The notes below the pieces were generated by a model. That model was not told the origin of the DNA, ran no database searches, and was given only the letters and a program-made list of their open reading frames with translations. A stretch of DNA of 42,396 bases from Welwitschia mirabilis (taxonomy: Eukaryota; Gnetophyta; Gnetopsida; Welwitschiales): contig JBOZIK010000001.1 in the NCBI GenBank assembly GCA_051453625.1, positions 158,826,903-158,869,298 on the forward strand, given 5' to 3'. Numbering within the stretch: position 1 is the stretch's first letter; each line of letters opens with the position of its first letter. The position numbers and the translations under genes are program-made. Positions 32,701 to 40,916 of this stretch are shown piece by piece.

Positions 32701-35700
32701 GTAAGAAAAGGGCACAAGGCACTGAAACGAGTGTAGTGAAGGTGAAAAATATCCATTATTGATTCAAACTACTATTGAAATCTTGTTTTTCACCTTCTTT
32801 TCCCTCAGGGAATGTTGTTTTTTGCTAATATAAGCGAATAACAATTTGCCCAACCATCACTTCTAGCAACATAGTTAAGGTTGCTTTCAATCAAACATTA
32901 AGTTAGTTGGAACAAGTTTAATGAGTTAAGGCTGCACTTGTAGGCTTGCAAGTTGCAATAACAACAAAGAATGGTTTAATATTCATTTTTAATGTTGCGC
33001 CTTAAGGCATGCCACCAAAGGAGTTGTGGTCTTCTTACTTCTTCTAGCAAAATGGTGAGGTTGGTGGTAAGTTCACTTACCAAGTGGGTCAATATAACAA
33101 TTAGTTTATGGACATCTCATGGCATAGTACCTCCAAATTGCTTTGTGATCACAAAGCATAAAATCACATTTCTTTTACTGTTATGGTAATGTTTATTAAT
33201 ATCGTTATATGTGTTGTAATGTGAAACCAAATTCTATTTATCCCCTTGTTAGTTATATTTTTATGCTAACCCCATATGGTTGTAAAAGGTAGTCGGGTTA
33301 TGAAATCACTGTTGGGTTCCTAAAATAAAATTGTGACTTTAGGTAAAAACAGAATATGCCACTTAAGAGTTATTTAGGGTTTATCAATTCGTTATCCCAC
33401 CTCTCTCCTCCTATTTATAAACCTCAGGCTTCTGAGGAGGGCATCTTATAGTATTGTATGCTTTGTATCTGATGTAGAGCTAATGCAACAAAAACCCAAG
33501 AACAAAAACTCCAATAACACATTTAGCATTGTGTTTCTAGTGAGGAAGAGAATACAGAAGAAATATGCAGAGAACAAAGTAATGGATGTAATGAAGGAAT
33601 CACTTTATATTACTAAAACAAAAATTACAATGCTTATAGAGTTGAATCACAACTGATAGAGCTTCCATGAGCTTTTCTTAATAGTGGCCTTCAAAGCCTC
33701 GGATAGGCTTTACCACTTTGATGCTTGATAGCCTTAAAAAGGGAACAGAAGGGAGCCACGATCTAACACAAGGAACCTTCTTCTCTAGTTTCCAACAAGA
33801 ACTTCTCTTGAGCTCGCAACTCCAAGGTCTCTCCCTTCCTAACTCCAACTTCCAAAGCGTCTCCCAAGGCATTCCTAAAATCATGTCCTTCATCTCCTCA
33901 CACTTTCTTATTGATAAGGCTTGAAGATGAATCCTTATCATTTCAAAATCTTCTTAATATTAGTCTTTTACACCTTTCTTTAGAAATAGATTCTAAACAT
34001 AGCTTATTCCTTAACCTAGATTCCTTCTAAACATAACATATTCCTTGCACTTTTATCCTTTTCTAATCATAACATATTCCTCTCACCAAGATTCCTTCTA
34101 TGCTAACCATGCATGGCGCCTATAAGACACTTACACATGGTGCCTTAATAGTAATTACATATGATGGATTTTATTTTCCACACAAGCACACTACAACCTT
34201 AACAAACAAACTCCTCACTAAAACACACTCTTTATTTTCTAAGGATGCTCTTGCATCATCATACCTTGCTTGAAAGTAAGCTATCATCGGAAAGGGTTTG
34301 CTCCTTCGCTAGACTTTCGCAACCCATTCTCAGGCAGTTCTCATCTGAGACCCAACTTGCATCCTCTAAGTGATCTTCTACTAATTGGACTAGGTACTTC
34401 TTTCTCTGTGTCCTTCTCATGGCTTTCACTAATTACCTGTCTTTCATCGACCTTCTGCTTCCCTTCGTTCAACATCTATAGCTCCACGATCTAAGCTTCA
34501 TCCTTGCAGGCTCTCCATGGTACTTTACTAAGTCAGCAACATTAAATGTAGGTGAAATACATACATTCTTTGGAAGATTCAGCTGGTACACATTTGATTA
34601 AATCTTCTTCACAATTCTTGCATGGACCAATCTCCCTGAACTTGAGCTTGTGATATGTTCCAGTGGGAAATCTTTCCTTTCGCAGGTATGACATCACTAT
34701 CTCAGCCTCCTCGAACTCCACACATTTTATGCTTGTTAAGTGCATGTTTAGCTGTGGAGTTTGATGCTTCCAAAGCCTGCCACACATGCTCATGGAATTC
34801 TTCAATTTTCTTGGCATAGTCTTTTGCCATTACTAAAGGTTCTAGCATATCATGCAACATATCTGACATCCTTGGGTGATATCTGTATACCACCTCAAAT
34901 GGTGACTTTCCTTTATAAAGACATCTAAGCAAATGCTATGATTTACCACTTCTATTTGTCCATGTATTTGTGGATGATATGCTGAAGAATACTGTAACTA
35001 AATACCTGTCATGTACCACAAGCTCCTCCAAAAATGAGAAATAAACTTGACATCTTTATTTGAAACTATTGTCTTTAGAAGACGATGAGACACATAATCT
35101 CTTTGAAAAATAATGTAGTAATACATGAAGCATCATTTGTCTTGGCACAAGGAACAAAGTGTGCCATCTTGCTAAATCCATCCACCACTACCATGATGAA
35201 TTCATGTCCACTCTTGGAACATGGTAATCCCACGATAAAATCCTTGGCACAAGGAACAAAGTGTGCCATCTTGCTAAATCCATCCACCACCACCATGATG
35301 AATTCATGTCCACTCTTGGAACATGGTAATCCCACGATAAAATCCATACTCAAGTCCTGCCATGGTTTCGTTGGAACTGTTAATGTAGGTACAATCCTGC
35401 ACTTGTTGATCCTCCTTTTGCTCTTTGACATGTAGAGTAACCTCGCACTGTCTGTTGTACATCTCTGTACATGTTTGGCCAATGGTATGTTCTCTTCAAC
35501 AATTCATAGGTTTTATTTAACTCACAATGTCTAGCCATGTCTTCATAATTCTTTTTTTGCAATATTTCTCCCTCATTGATCCCTTGGGAGTACAGAACCT
35601 CATGAATGCAGTTAAAGCAATGCACAACCTCATGAATGCACTTAGAGCATCCATCAATCTGAATGGCATCATCAACCATTCATGCAACCTAACTAGAGTC

Positions 35701-38700
35701 TTAAAAGCTATCTTCCATTCATCTTCTTATTGTACACAGATCTAATGGTATCCACCTTTCAAATCTATCTTGTTGAAAATAGATGCACCTATTAAACAAT
35801 CTAAAATATCATCCGTGCGAGGCACAAGAAAGCCATACCTTAGGGTTTTCTTGTTGATGGATCTTGAATCAACACATATGTGCAACTCCTTGCTATCCTT
35901 CTTTGGAGTTAATGTTATCGGTATAGAACACGGTGGCAAACTTTCTTTGATCAACCCCTTTTCTAGCAGCTCTTGAACCTATTTACTTATCTCCTTTCAT
36001 TCGATGCCATTTTATATGGTGCTTTGTTTGGAGGTGAAGCACTAGGAACTAGATCTATTTGATGGTTGGTGTTCCTAACAGGTGGTAAACCAAAAGGCAA
36101 ATTATTAACAAAAATATCTATAAAGGATTTCAACACTTCTTTTACCTCCATTAGGTACTCATCCAATTGTCGTTCTAAACATACCTTTAACACCACTACC
36201 ATGCAATAGCCTTTTCTTTTATTTCATCTATCACCTCCTTTCTTGCCAAGAAGCATACACATGTCTTGTGTTCTAGAATCCCCTTTGTGTTTGATAACAA
36301 CTTAAATCTCTTCGATTCTTATTAATTATAATGCAAGTATTTGTCCGTCCATTACGGATGTACTTTGTATCATATTGCGATGGTCTACCTCGTAGATTTT
36401 AAAGTTGGCTAGACACTGTTATGTAACTATGACATGGTATCCCTTCTATGACCAAGAGAGTCAGTATGGTGCTGGATGCAACATGTTTTCTAAATTCAAC
36501 TTTTTCACTATCTTAGTAGAAACCAATTTATTAGTGCTTCCATTATTAACTATAACTTTACATACCTTGTCTTTACACTTACCTCTAGTTCTAAAGAATT
36601 GTCTCCATTGTGCTCGCTCCTTAACAATTTCTACATCTTGTATGAGAGTTCTTCTACTAATCATATCTTCTTCTTTCACACTAACAACCTTTTCTAGTTT
36701 CTTCTTTTTAGATTCTCTGCTTATGTCACCATGTTCAAAGGCAACATTTGTGTGCATAGCCTCCTCGCTTAATCAACACTCATAAGATTTGTGTCTTGGC
36801 TTATGGCAGTTGTAGCAAGCAACTAAGAAATTACCTCCTCTGCCTCTACTGCTATGAATACCTCCTCTGTCTCTGGTGTCTTCTTTGCCTTTGTTCTGCC
36901 ATTCTTGGTGTGTCTTTTCTTCTTGCTGATGACTCGTTCTTTGTTATTCCTTTCCTTTGAATCTTTCTCTATTTGAACTGTTCCTTCATTACAACTTCTC
37001 TTCTATTCGCAACACCAACTGGTATGCTTCCTCTATTGTTCAAGGTGTGACGATGAGAATCTCATCTTGAATAATAAGTCTTAAACCATTAATATATCTA
37101 GTTACCTCTTCTATGCCGAAATCAGAATGTCTTGCTTGGATGGCAAGTGCATGAAACTACTCTGTCACTAACTTTTCTCTTTGCTGAAGTTCCTACATCT
37201 TCCTTATTGTCTCTATTTTATGTATAAGTGGCATGAAGTTGTCTTAGAAACTCTCTTTCATATAGCTTCAAGAAGTTGAAAGGTCTTGATCTTGACGACC
37301 CTCCTAAAAAATGCTCCTACAAATTGACTGTCACTCTTCGCAAGCTAGTGGAAGCAATCTTTACCTTTTTCTTCATTTGTGTCCTCCATCTCGAAGTACT
37401 GCTCCATGTCTTGAATCTAGTCTTGAAGTTTTCCTACTTCCAAGCTTCCTTCAAAGGGTGTTACACTTATTAGTCCTTCTGTCCTAGCTCTACAAGGGCT
37501 TTCATAAAGAGAGTCTTCTGTTCTTCTTCACTTTGAACGTCTTGCATAACATCCTTCTTTGGTGGTTCCTCCACCATGGAGTGTTCTTCTTCTTGCTCCT
37601 CCTTTAACTTGGTTTCAAATGTTTGGGCATATAGTCCATATTCATCCTCTTTACCATCTCACCACCACATCTTACCTTGCAAAACACTTTTGCAGGTGAG
37701 AAATTATTGTCTTCTTTAGCGGCACTTTTTAAACTGAAATCAAAGACAACAAACAACTCTACACAACCCAAAGCTTGCTCTGACACTAGATGATGTAGAG
37801 CTATTGCAATAAAAACCCCAAGAACACTTTTGGAATTGTGCTTCCAATGAGGAGCAGAAAATACAGAAGAAATATGCAGAGAACAAAGTCATGGATGTAA
37901 TGAAGGAATCACTGTATATTACTAAAACAAAAATTACAATGCTTACAAACTTGAATCACAACTGACAAAGCTTTTTCGAGCTCTTCTTAGTTGTGGCTTT
38001 CAAAGCCTCACCTAGGCTTAACCGCTTGGATGCTTGACAACTTTCAAGAGAGAATACAAGTGACCCACGATCTTACACAGGGAACCTTCTTCTGTAGTTC
38101 TAATAGGAGCTTCTCTCAAGCTTCCAACTCTAAGATCTCTCACTTCTTCCTTCTCAATTCCAACTCCCAAAGCATTTCCCAAGGCATTCCTCAAATTATG
38201 CCTTCATCTTCTTGCACCATGTTATTTATAAGGCTTGAAGAGATCCTTACCATGAAAGAATCTTCCTAATATTAGCCTTAGACCTTTCACTAAAAATAGT
38301 ATCTAAACATAGCTTATTTCTTACATCCACCCTCTAAACAAAACATGTTCCTTGCACTTTTATCTTTTTCTAAACATAACATATTCCTCGCACCAAGATT
38401 CCTTCTATGCTAACCACACATAGCGCCTATATGGCAACTACACATAATGCCTTCATGGCAATTACACCTAGCAGATTTTATTTTCCACACAAGCACACTA
38501 AAACCTTAACAAACAAACTCCTAAGCAAAACACACTCTTTATTTTTATTTTCTAAGGATGCTCTTGCATCAGTATCTGTTTGTATTCTCAAAAGCTTTCT
38601 TCCGTTAATAAAAGCTTTGCACTGCTTTCTTGAGGATGTAGGCTAGAAGGAGCTGAAACTTGTTAAATCTTTTGCGTTTGTTATTTTTATTTGCATTTAT

Positions 38701-40872
38701 CCTTTTTGTTTGTGTTGTTGTGCTCATTTTTGATAACAATATAGACATCATATTTAATGAGGAAATCAGCTTTATTTAGGCCAGGCACTTCTATTATAAA
38801 TGTTGTAAAACTGTTTGAAGGCTTATAATGCCATGCATGCCATATGAATGTGTATATGCATGAAAACAAAATTTTATGCAAATAGAAAGAAAGGGGACAA
38901 AAAGTCAAAAATAACGGGCACAGAGCTTTGCACATTAAAACCTTTCTAATGTAGAGGGAAAGGTAATATGTGGAAAGGTAATATGTCAAATCATGCTAGA
39001 GCTGTATTACCTTATTGCAGGGTTTCTGACTCTTAAGTACATAATTAGCATCCAATGACTGCAACCACCAAAGTGAGGGTTAAACAATCTGAAGGGTGAG
39101 AAAAGCCCCATGAAAAAACTCTTAAATGAGGTGAGAGTGGCATGGCCAAAAACACTCTTTTTTATCAACCACATGGCAATCATAGCTATGTAGGAGCATG
39201 GAAGAGTGCTTGCAACCTTGGAGAATACATCTAAATGTGGTTAACAACATTCTCTCAAGGTGATCATCTAAAAGCAGGTTTACCACATCTGTATCTAAAA
39301 AAATAAAGATATGGTTGATGTAGCATCATAAGCACTGAGATACAGGCTACTGATGCTATGCATTTAGTTTGCAATAATATCAAGGAGCTAGAGAGGTAAA
39401 TAATCCTTTAACATTCTTGTGACATGTAGTTTGACATGAAGACTTCTATCTTGTGTTGCTGCTACTTAAAATACTTGTAGCAATGGAGATATTTTGCTAT
39501 TGAATAATATTTTGGTTTCTGTATGCTCTTCCCCTTTTGTAGGTATCAACAAGAGATCTCTTATTATCGATTACATCTTATAGTAATTTGTCAGTTGTCT
39601 TTTGCACCTGATATCCAATGACTAGTTTGATATAAAGGATAGTGCGTTTTTGACTTCTTGACCCTGAATAAATTATTTGATGAAGAAAACCATAAAGATA
39701 CTTGCACCTGTGATGCGTATTCATGTTTTTACTTTTTTCCATGTTTGAGTGTGATACTTTCACAGTGCAGCCATTGACCCGTATTTAGTAGCTCTGTTTA
39801 AATTCTGTTTAGACTTATTAGCTTACATACTATGGGAGATGTAATTTCATGGTGTGAACTGCATCTTTAACCCAGTATTCATTGTTGTTACGTTGAATAC
39901 CATCAAATTCTCTATCTAGTAACTGTTTCGAATGGGTAGTATGTACTAATTCACAAGAGACTTTGGTGTGTGGATATGCTCCAAAATGCTACACATGTTG
40001 CCTCTTCACATTGATGCATGGTCTATGTTGTTTTCTGCCACTTTCAACTCATAGGACATAATAGAGCATTGCTGTTTTTCTCCAGTACTGAATATACTGA
40101 TGTGTTTGTCATGTCACATATCATGTCTCTCAGTTTTATGTTTTTTTTCAGTTTGTTTAATTCTTCTCCTGTGGGTTTTTAACATGCTTATGTATTGTCT
40201 ATGATGAATAAACATATTCCCAAAAAAAAAAAAATTGAGTAACATTTTTTCTTCCAAGATTATTTTGTGCTTTTTGGTAAGATTTCTAATCAAAATATGT
40301 GAACTATCATTTCAGGGGAGGGTTGATCTAAGAAATGCTTGTCATAAATTCTGGTTGATTGAAACAGATGACCAAATTACTAACAATGGTCTTCCTCCGA
40401 TAGTGAAGAGGACCTTATTTTTTGGGCGTGAACTTGGCGGAGCAGATAGGAAATTGTTGCAAACATATGAATTGAGCAAGCGGAAATATCTAGGACCGAC
40501 TGCGATGGATGCAGAGATTGCATTCTTGATGGCCAATCAAGGTTTAGTTCAGGCTGGAAAGTTTGTTTATGATCCCTTTGTTGGGACAGGAAGCATACTT
40601 GTTGCTGCCGCTCATTTTGGTAGCATGACAATGGTCAGATTCATTAGCTTGGTTATTTGAATGCAATGCTTACCTACTTATGAAACATCGCAGAATTGTC
40701 AATCTGTCTTTGCATCAAACCCTTCTGAATATGATTTGTTTTGCACATTATGTGTGTTTGTGATCATGATTATTGAGTGTATGTGATTTCTTGTTAGGGT
40801 GCAGACATTGATATAAGAGTGGTACGTGATGGACGAGGCCCTAATTGCAATGTCTGGAGCAATTTCAAGCAG
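23593..40872 (+). CDS. TRM11: TRM11 tRNA (guanine-10-N2)-methyltransferase, 5' part
   Basis: Catalytic subunit that, with Trm112, uses S-adenosylmethionine to methylate the exocyclic N2 of G10 in tRNAs. The gene is join(23593-23782, 24532-24743, 40316-40633, 40798-40872), 795 bases or 265 codons, open throughout. All internal splice sites are GT-AG. Residues 1-134 form the N-terminal domain, starting [20 protein letters not shown]. Residues 220-233 hold the SAM-binding motif [15 protein letters not shown], followed by [14 protein letters not shown]. The catalytic DPPY motif should lie in later exons beyond the window, since plant homologues run to roughly 450-500 residues. The start was chosen because it matches the family N-terminus. 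Intron 2 is unusually long and full of retrotransposons. Intron 4 enters an N gap at once. Function from family knowledge; exon structure from sequence. Confidence 0.9.
24532..24743 (+). CDS. TRM11: TRM11 exon 2
   Basis: Acceptor TTGCTCAG|GTG, donor TTTAAG|GTAAAC. Completes the split codon and encodes [20 protein letters not shown] through [15 protein letters not shown] to AYIPFK, the conserved THUMP-related region. Ends in phase 0. Confidence 0.9.
24968..25087 (+). repeat. two-unit 60-bp tandem repeat in intron 2
   Basis: GCTTTTCCAACGTGTAGGAT starts both units (24968 and 25028), which differ at a handful of bases. 60 bases is 20 codons, and in the open frame 24849-25148 it reads LFQRVGFPN...KEF...YNL twice. 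No Trm11 homologue has such a segment, so I treat it as intronic. Confidence 0.85.
25221..25620 (+). pseudogene. LINE 3' end with reverse-transcriptase zinc-binding domain
   Basis: Plus strand. From 25221 the reading [20 protein letters not shown], then [20 protein letters not shown] is the zf-RVT domain that ends plant L1-type ORF2. After a stop and one frame change comes [19 protein letters not shown], the cysteine motif with its usual His replaced by Asn, then STIW. No upstream reverse transcriptase is present, so this is a 5'-truncated copy, as LINEs often are. It is broken by a TAG and a frameshift. Confidence 0.8.
25621..28231. other. intronic, no gene recognised
   Basis: Less AT-rich than the left half of the window but without recognised domains. 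The open frame 26659-26883 (minus) and the plus-strand reading over 26680-26880 each look partly protein-like but match nothing I know. Confidence 0.45.
28232..29000 (+). pseudogene. Ty3/gypsy integrase fragment, plus strand
   Basis: Left of the gap: [20 protein letters not shown], the zinc-binding region before the integrase core. The two cysteines of the usual C-L-x-C-Q motif read Ser and Phe here. Right of the gap: [19 protein letters not shown], the start of the core with the first catalytic Asp, then a stop and DDSIMIV. In intact gypsy elements only about ten residues separate these two parts, so the 548-base N run inside is oversized or hides an insertion. Nothing else of the element was seen. 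Confidence 0.8.
28342..28889. other. assembly gap (548 N)
   Basis: Gap inside a gypsy integrase reading that would need only about 30 bases to join. Confidence 0.95.
29001..30333. other. intronic, no gene recognised
   Basis: No recognised domain. Open frames at 29522-29719 and 30060-30245 are short and unsupported. A 10-base N run sits at 30032-30041. GGTGA at 30329-30333 is the target-site copy left of the copia element. Confidence 0.5.
30334..30665 (-). repeat. copia-derivative 3' LTR
   Basis: TGTTGGAAAACAACAAGC...CTTTTCTAACA, 332 bases, with the internal polypurine tract beginning at 30666 on this strand. Confidence 0.88.
31160..31839 (-). pseudogene. copia gag, decayed
   Basis: ATG at 31839 starts [18 protein letters not shown], then a stop. 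Further on are [40 protein letters not shown] and [11 protein letters not shown], the usual copia gag helices. Near its end (31172-31213) the zinc knuckle reads [14 protein letters not shown]; compared with CX2CX4HX4C only the first Cys remains. Many stops. The protein would have packaged element RNA in virus-like particles. Confidence 0.8.
32090..32248 (-). repeat. extra partial LTR (R-U5 part)
   Basis: Begins TGTTAGGAAATACC and follows the first 159 bases of the full LTR that starts at 32249 with TGTTAGGAAATAGC. In element sense this repeats the 3' part of the LTR next to the primer site. Confidence 0.85.
32249..32592 (-). repeat. copia-derivative 5' LTR
   Basis: TGTTAGGAAATAGCAAGC...CACTTTTTTAGTA, 344 bases, colinear with 30334-30665. 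The terminal CA has decayed to TA. GGTGA follows. Confidence 0.85.
32598..33309. other. intronic, no gene recognised
   Basis: No recognised motif. The open frame 32992-33189 has no support. Confidence 0.5.
33310..33469 (+). repeat. outer LTR, left piece (split by gypsy insertion)
   Basis: TGTTGGGTTCCTAAAATAAA opens a likely LTR. It has a TATA box, CTATTTATAAACC, at about 33411-33423 and a purine-rich GAGGAGGGCATCTT start region. It is interrupted at 33469 by the gypsy element and resumes at 38572 with AATAAA and U5-like sequence. Strand plus. The exact left end is a guess. Confidence 0.5.
33470..34258 (-). repeat. gypsy 3' LTR
   Basis: 789 bases, TGATGTAGAGC...CTCTTGCATCA. A purine-biased GCAAGGTATGA abuts it in element sense as a weak polypurine tract. 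Confidence 0.9.
34542..34932 (-). pseudogene. gypsy integrase C-terminal region
   Basis: Two overlapping minus frames. 34702-34932 reads [20 protein letters not shown] and [20 protein letters not shown]. After a frameshift, 34542-34817 continues [20 protein letters not shown] and [13 protein letters not shown], the GPY/F-like end of gypsy integrase. The usual [15 protein letters not shown] motif is clear. Upstream (34933-35074) degraded sequence of the core's second half is visible. Confidence 0.85.
35075..35482 (-). pseudogene. gypsy integrase core with 34-residue internal duplication
   Basis: Reads [20 protein letters not shown], the core start with the first catalytic Asp. Then [20 protein letters not shown]...[12 protein letters not shown] occurs twice in a row, in frame, from a 102-base tandem duplication at 35141-35242 and 35243-35344. 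The two copies differ at one base. A duplicated core strand would disrupt the RNase-H-like fold. Downstream [14 protein letters not shown] follows the usual pattern before the second Asp. Confidence 0.9.
35141..35344 (-). repeat. 102-bp tandem duplication, 101/102 identical
   Basis: CTTGGCACAAGGAACAAAGT starts both copies. The only difference I see is CCACTACCATG against CCACCACCATG. Far more alike than the two LTRs of the same element. Confidence 0.92.
35483..35600 (-). pseudogene. gypsy integrase zinc-binding region
   Basis: Minus reading [40 protein letters not shown] and [10 protein letters not shown], the HHCC domain before the integrase core. The first Cys of the C-x2-C pair reads Tyr or Ser. 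The upstream edge joins directly to reverse transcriptase sequence, marking the deletion. Confidence 0.82.
35596..35655 (-). repeat. 30-bp duplication at the reverse-transcriptase deletion
   Basis: AACCTCATGAATGCA occurs at 35596-35610 and 35626-35640, and the 15 bases after each are also alike. In the reverse transcriptase frame this makes FMRL/FMRF appear twice where families have a single TFMRLM. Confidence 0.8.
35656..36202 (-). pseudogene. gypsy reverse transcriptase, N-terminal part only
   Basis: 35987-36202 reads [20 protein letters not shown] and [11 protein letters not shown], the standard linker before reverse transcriptase. 35742-35954 reads [40 protein letters not shown] and [11 protein letters not shown] with the first catalytic Asp. 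It continues [20 protein letters not shown] to FMRL and stops there. The YVDD loop, thumb and RNase H are missing. Confidence 0.87.
36461..36757 (-). pseudogene. gypsy protease region
   Basis: Reads [40 protein letters not shown] and HPAPY. In intact members the active site is D-G/S/T-G within VIIDGGS; here it is N-N-G, so the catalytic Asp is lost. Confidence 0.82.
36776..36817 (-). pseudogene. gypsy gag zinc knuckle
   Basis: [14 protein letters not shown], an intact CX2CX4HX4C motif at the C-terminus of gag, which binds element RNA. Confidence 0.85.
36818..37776 (-). pseudogene. gypsy gag, decayed
   Basis: Broken minus reading. [20 protein letters not shown] then [18 protein letters not shown] and [15 protein letters not shown] at about 37010-37170 form the conserved second half of gag. 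Upstream, [16 protein letters not shown] near 37500 and an acidic linker lie toward the primer site. Stops occur about every 30-50 codons. The 60-residue open frame 37604-37786 next to the primer site is probably leader sequence. Confidence 0.75.
37777..37788 (-). other. gypsy tRNA primer binding site
   Basis: Minus strand TAGTGTCAGAGC, 10 of 12 matches to TGGTATCAGAGC (initiator Met tRNA complement), two bases inside the 5' LTR. Confidence 0.8.
37791..38571 (-). repeat. gypsy 5' LTR
   Basis: 781 bases, TGATGTAGAGC...CTCTTGCATCA, colinear with 33470-34258. Confidence 0.9.
38577..38700 (+). repeat. outer LTR, right piece (poly-A signal and U5)
   Basis: After the GTATC copy, the sequence continues the LTR interrupted at 33469. 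GTTAATAAAAGC (poly-A signal) is followed by GAGGATGTAGGCTAG and GAGCTGAAACTTGTTAAATC. This is close to the common plant LTR U5 pattern of a GTAGG block, a GAACCACG-like block and TAAATC. The right end was not fixed, and no partner LTR or second target copy was found; it may be a solo LTR. Confidence 0.5.
38701..40315. other. intronic, no gene recognised
   Basis: No transposon protein or RNA gene recognised. The last part has T-rich tracts and ends in the polypyrimidine region and CAG acceptor of TRM11 exon 3. Confidence 0.5.
40316..40633 (+). CDS. TRM11: TRM11 exon 3
   Basis: Acceptor CATTTCAG|GGG, donor ACAATG|GTCAGA. 106 codons in phase 0. [19 protein letters not shown], then [40 protein letters not shown] and the SAM-binding motif [19 protein letters not shown]. 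Confidence 0.93.
40798..40872 (+). CDS. TRM11: TRM11 exon 4
   Basis: Acceptor TTGTTAG|GGT, donor AAGCAG|GTT, 25 codons: [20 protein letters not shown] then SNFKQ. GADID is the acidic motif II region that contacts the SAM ribose. Intron 3 before it is only 164 bases. Confidence 0.92.
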
Positions 40873-40875
40873 GTT

Positions 40876-40916
40876 NNNNNNNNNNNNNNNNNNNNNNNNN
40901 NNNNNNNNNNNNNNNN
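40876..40916. other. assembly gap (41 N)
   Basis: Starts three bases after the exon 4 donor, inside TRM11 intron 4. Confidence 0.95.

Larger units (their letters stand above)
33470..38571 (-). mobile_element. Ty3/gypsy LTR retrotransposon with GTATC duplication, internally deleted
   Basis: LTRs 33470-34258 and 37791-38571 have TGATG...CATCA ends and are flanked by GTATC at 33465-33469 and 38572-38576. Minus-strand order is 5' LTR, primer site, gag with knuckle, protease, truncated reverse transcriptase, integrase, 3' LTR, so it is gypsy type. The interior is 3.5 kb, shorter than the usual 4.5-5 kb, because the catalytic half of reverse transcriptase and all of RNase H are gone. LTRs differ at roughly one base in ten by eye, so the insertion is old. 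Stops and frameshifts occur throughout. Confidence 0.92.
24744..40315 (+). other. TRM11: TRM11 intron 2, 15,572 bases, transposon-filled
   Basis: Donor GTAAAC and acceptor CATTTCAG; phase 0. The IPFK-to-GRVDL junction across it matches the continuous reading of other Trm11 proteins, so no exon is missing inside. It contains a 60-base tandem repeat, a LINE zinc-binding tail, a gypsy integrase fragment, a gag-only copia element and a gypsy element nested in an older LTR. Confidence 0.88.

Noticed and set aside
35085-35435. 116-codon plus-strand open frame with internal repeat
   Set aside because: Antisense of the duplicated integrase core; the repeat comes from the 102-base duplication.
36405-36785. 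126-codon plus-strand open frame
   Set aside because: It is the antisense shadow of the gypsy protease and gag region.
40342-40631. Minus-strand open frames
   Set aside because: Shadows of TRM11 exon 3.
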